From: an uncultured Mitsuokella sp.
GTDB taxonomy: Bacteria; Bacillota; Negativicutes; Selenomonadales; Selenomonadaceae
NCBI GenBank assembly: GCA_900770895.1
Contig: CAAGMF010000304.1
Coordinates: forward strand, 1-6,413
Reading direction: 5' to 3'
Length of the DNA stretch: 6,413 nt
In this document: positions 5,656 to 6,413 of the stretch, one piece after another
How the letters are laid out: each line of letters begins with the position of its first letter
Position numbering within the stretch: the stretch's first letter is position 1
The notes under the pieces: model-generated
Databases searched by the model: none
Seen by the model: the letters and a program-made list of their open reading frames with translations, nothing else
What the model was told of the DNA's origin: nothing
Program-made: the position numbers and the translations under genes

Positions 5656-5733
5656 ACGGCAGGTACAGCTCCCTGACCATGCGTGGCTGTCCAGGACCGC
5701 CACCGCCGGATTACAGGGAACCATACCTGCCGC
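5656..5733 (-). ncRNA. Long minus-strand RNA hairpin in the asd–ireB spacer
   Basis: Within the 245-base gap between asd and ireB, minus-strand bases 5733-5714 pair with 5675-5656 as a 20-base-pair stem. Starting GCGGCAGGTATGG, it is continuous if U·G pairs are allowed. Inside lies a second stem, GTGGC/GCCAC with GTC-CTG-GAC at its tip (5703-5683). Three positions that are U·G or G·U on the minus strand become C·A or A·C mismatches on the plus strand, so the fold fits only the transcript that runs with the operon. No U-run follows (GTTGCTGTG), so it is not an ordinary terminator. It begins about 28 bases after the asd stop. The ACCTGCC end recalls the B12 box of cobalamin riboswitches, but the element is far too short for one. 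I recognise no known RNA family. It may protect the asd 3' end, be processed, or be a mobile hairpin repeat. Confidence 0.5.
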
Positions 5734-5760
5734 ACTCTATGCGTATCTATCTGCTGCTGA

Positions 5761-6413
5761 TCAGATCATCTCATGCTCGATCATGTACTCCGCAATCTGG
5801 AGGGCATTCTGGGCTGCTCCCTTGCGGATCTGGTCGCCGCACACCCAGAAATTCAGACCATGCTCGATCGACTCATCACGGCGGATACGTCCGACCTCGA
5901 CATCGGTCTTGCCCGACGTGAACAGCGGCATCGGATACTCCTGCTCGGCCGGATTGTCACGCACGATGACGCCCGGGAACGCTGCCAGCGCCTTCTTGGC
6001 TGCCGCGACATCGACATCATCCTTGAACTCCACATTGACCGACTCCGCATGGCTGCGATAGACCGGTACGCGGACCGTCGTGGCCGTGATGCGGATCGAA
6101 TCATCCGAGAATATCTTCTTCGTCTCGTTGACCATCTTCATTTCTTCCTTCGTATAGTCATTATCGAGGAAGACATCGATCTGCGGAATCAGATTGAATG
6201 CGATCTGGTAATGTTTCGGGAACTTCGCACCCGGCAGGATGTTCGCCTTGATCTCGTTGCCGGCCACGCTGTCCTTCACCTGCTGCTCGAGCTCAGCCAT
6301 AGCCTCTTTGCCGCCGCCCGAGACTGCCTGATACGTCGACACGACGATGCGCTCGATATGCGAGATATCATAGAGCGGCTTCAGGGCCATCACCATGATG
6401 ATCGTCGAGCAGT
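5761..6413 (-). CDS. asd: Aspartate-semialdehyde dehydrogenase, C-terminal part (cut by contig end)
   Basis: It reduces aspartyl phosphate to aspartate semialdehyde with NADPH, the branch point to lysine/diaminopimelate, threonine and methionine. About 216 of the expected 335-345 residues are present, and the NADP-binding N-terminus is missing. The fragment opens exactly at the catalytic cysteine: (N)CSTIIMVMALKPLYD, codon 6411-6409. STYQAVSGGG follows, its Gln 27 residues after the cysteine as in the family. RVPVYRSHAESVNVEF holds the substrate-binding Arg and His, and FWVCGDQIRKGAAQNALQIAE is the usual C-terminal helix. The residue after CSTI is Ile where the family usually has Gln (CSTIQ). 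The stop TGA is followed by no U-rich terminator, only by the hairpin described for the spacer. The dap genes often found nearby are not in view. Confidence 0.95.
   Translation of the reverse strand, partial: CSTIIMVMALKPLYDISHIERIVVSTYQAVSGGGKEAMAELEQQVKDSVAGNEIKANILPGAKFPKHYQIAFNLIPQIDVFLDNDYTKEEMKMVNETKKIFSDDSIRITATTVRVPVYRSHAESVNVEFKDDVDVAAAKKALAAFPGVIVRDNPAEQEYPMPLFTSGKTDVEVGRIRRDESIEHGLNFWVCGDQIRKGAAQNALQIAEYMIEHEMI

Noticed and set aside
5656..5733. Cobalamin riboswitch (ACCTGCC end resembles the B12 box)
   Set aside because: The element spans under 80 bases against roughly 200, the ACCTGCC is consumed in the basal stem, and ireB has no link to cobalamin.

Overview
This 6.4-kb window comes from a fairly G+C-rich bacterium of the Firmicutes (Bacillota) type. 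The evidence is the conserved order ireB–yqgF–DUF1292–mltG–trmR–U32 protein, the same block as Bacillus subtilis yrzL–yrrK–yrzB–yrrL–yrrM–yrrN/O. High G+C, free use of ATA isoleucine codons and the acyP–aroQ–M24 peptidase tail make me lean to the class Negativicutes (Selenomonas/Mitsuokella/Megasphaera relatives). That is inference. All genes lie on the minus strand, so transcription runs from high to low coordinates.

The window looks like a whole short contig. Bases 1-19 are an Illumina adapter end, not genome, and both terminal genes are cut. The right edge (5761-6413) holds the C-terminal part of aspartate-semialdehyde dehydrogenase, cut at its catalytic cysteine. A 245-base spacer follows. 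It carries a long hairpin that pairs fully only as minus-strand RNA, then an extended -10 promoter for ireB. Next come ireB and yqgF (ATGA overlap), a 115-base spacer with a TTGACA/TACAAT promoter, the acidic DUF1292 gene, an intrinsic terminator-like hairpin, and then mltG, trmR and trhP with overlapping ends. A 63-base spacer with a weak hairpin separates these from acyP, aroQ and a truncated M24 peptidase gene.

Functions are housekeeping: lysine/threonine/methionine precursor synthesis (asd), a cell-wall Ser/Thr-kinase substrate (IreB), 16S rRNA end maturation (YqgF), peptidoglycan glycan-strand cleavage (MltG), wobble-uridine 5-hydroxylation and O-methylation of tRNA (TrhP, TrmR), acyl-phosphate hydrolysis (AcyP), the shikimate pathway (AroQ) and proline-peptide turnover (M24 peptidase). 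I see no mobile element, CRISPR array, rRNA or tRNA and no new defence-like system. The most interesting items are the strand-specific hairpin after asd, the probable ATT start codon of trhP, and the repeat-bearing promoter before DUF1292.
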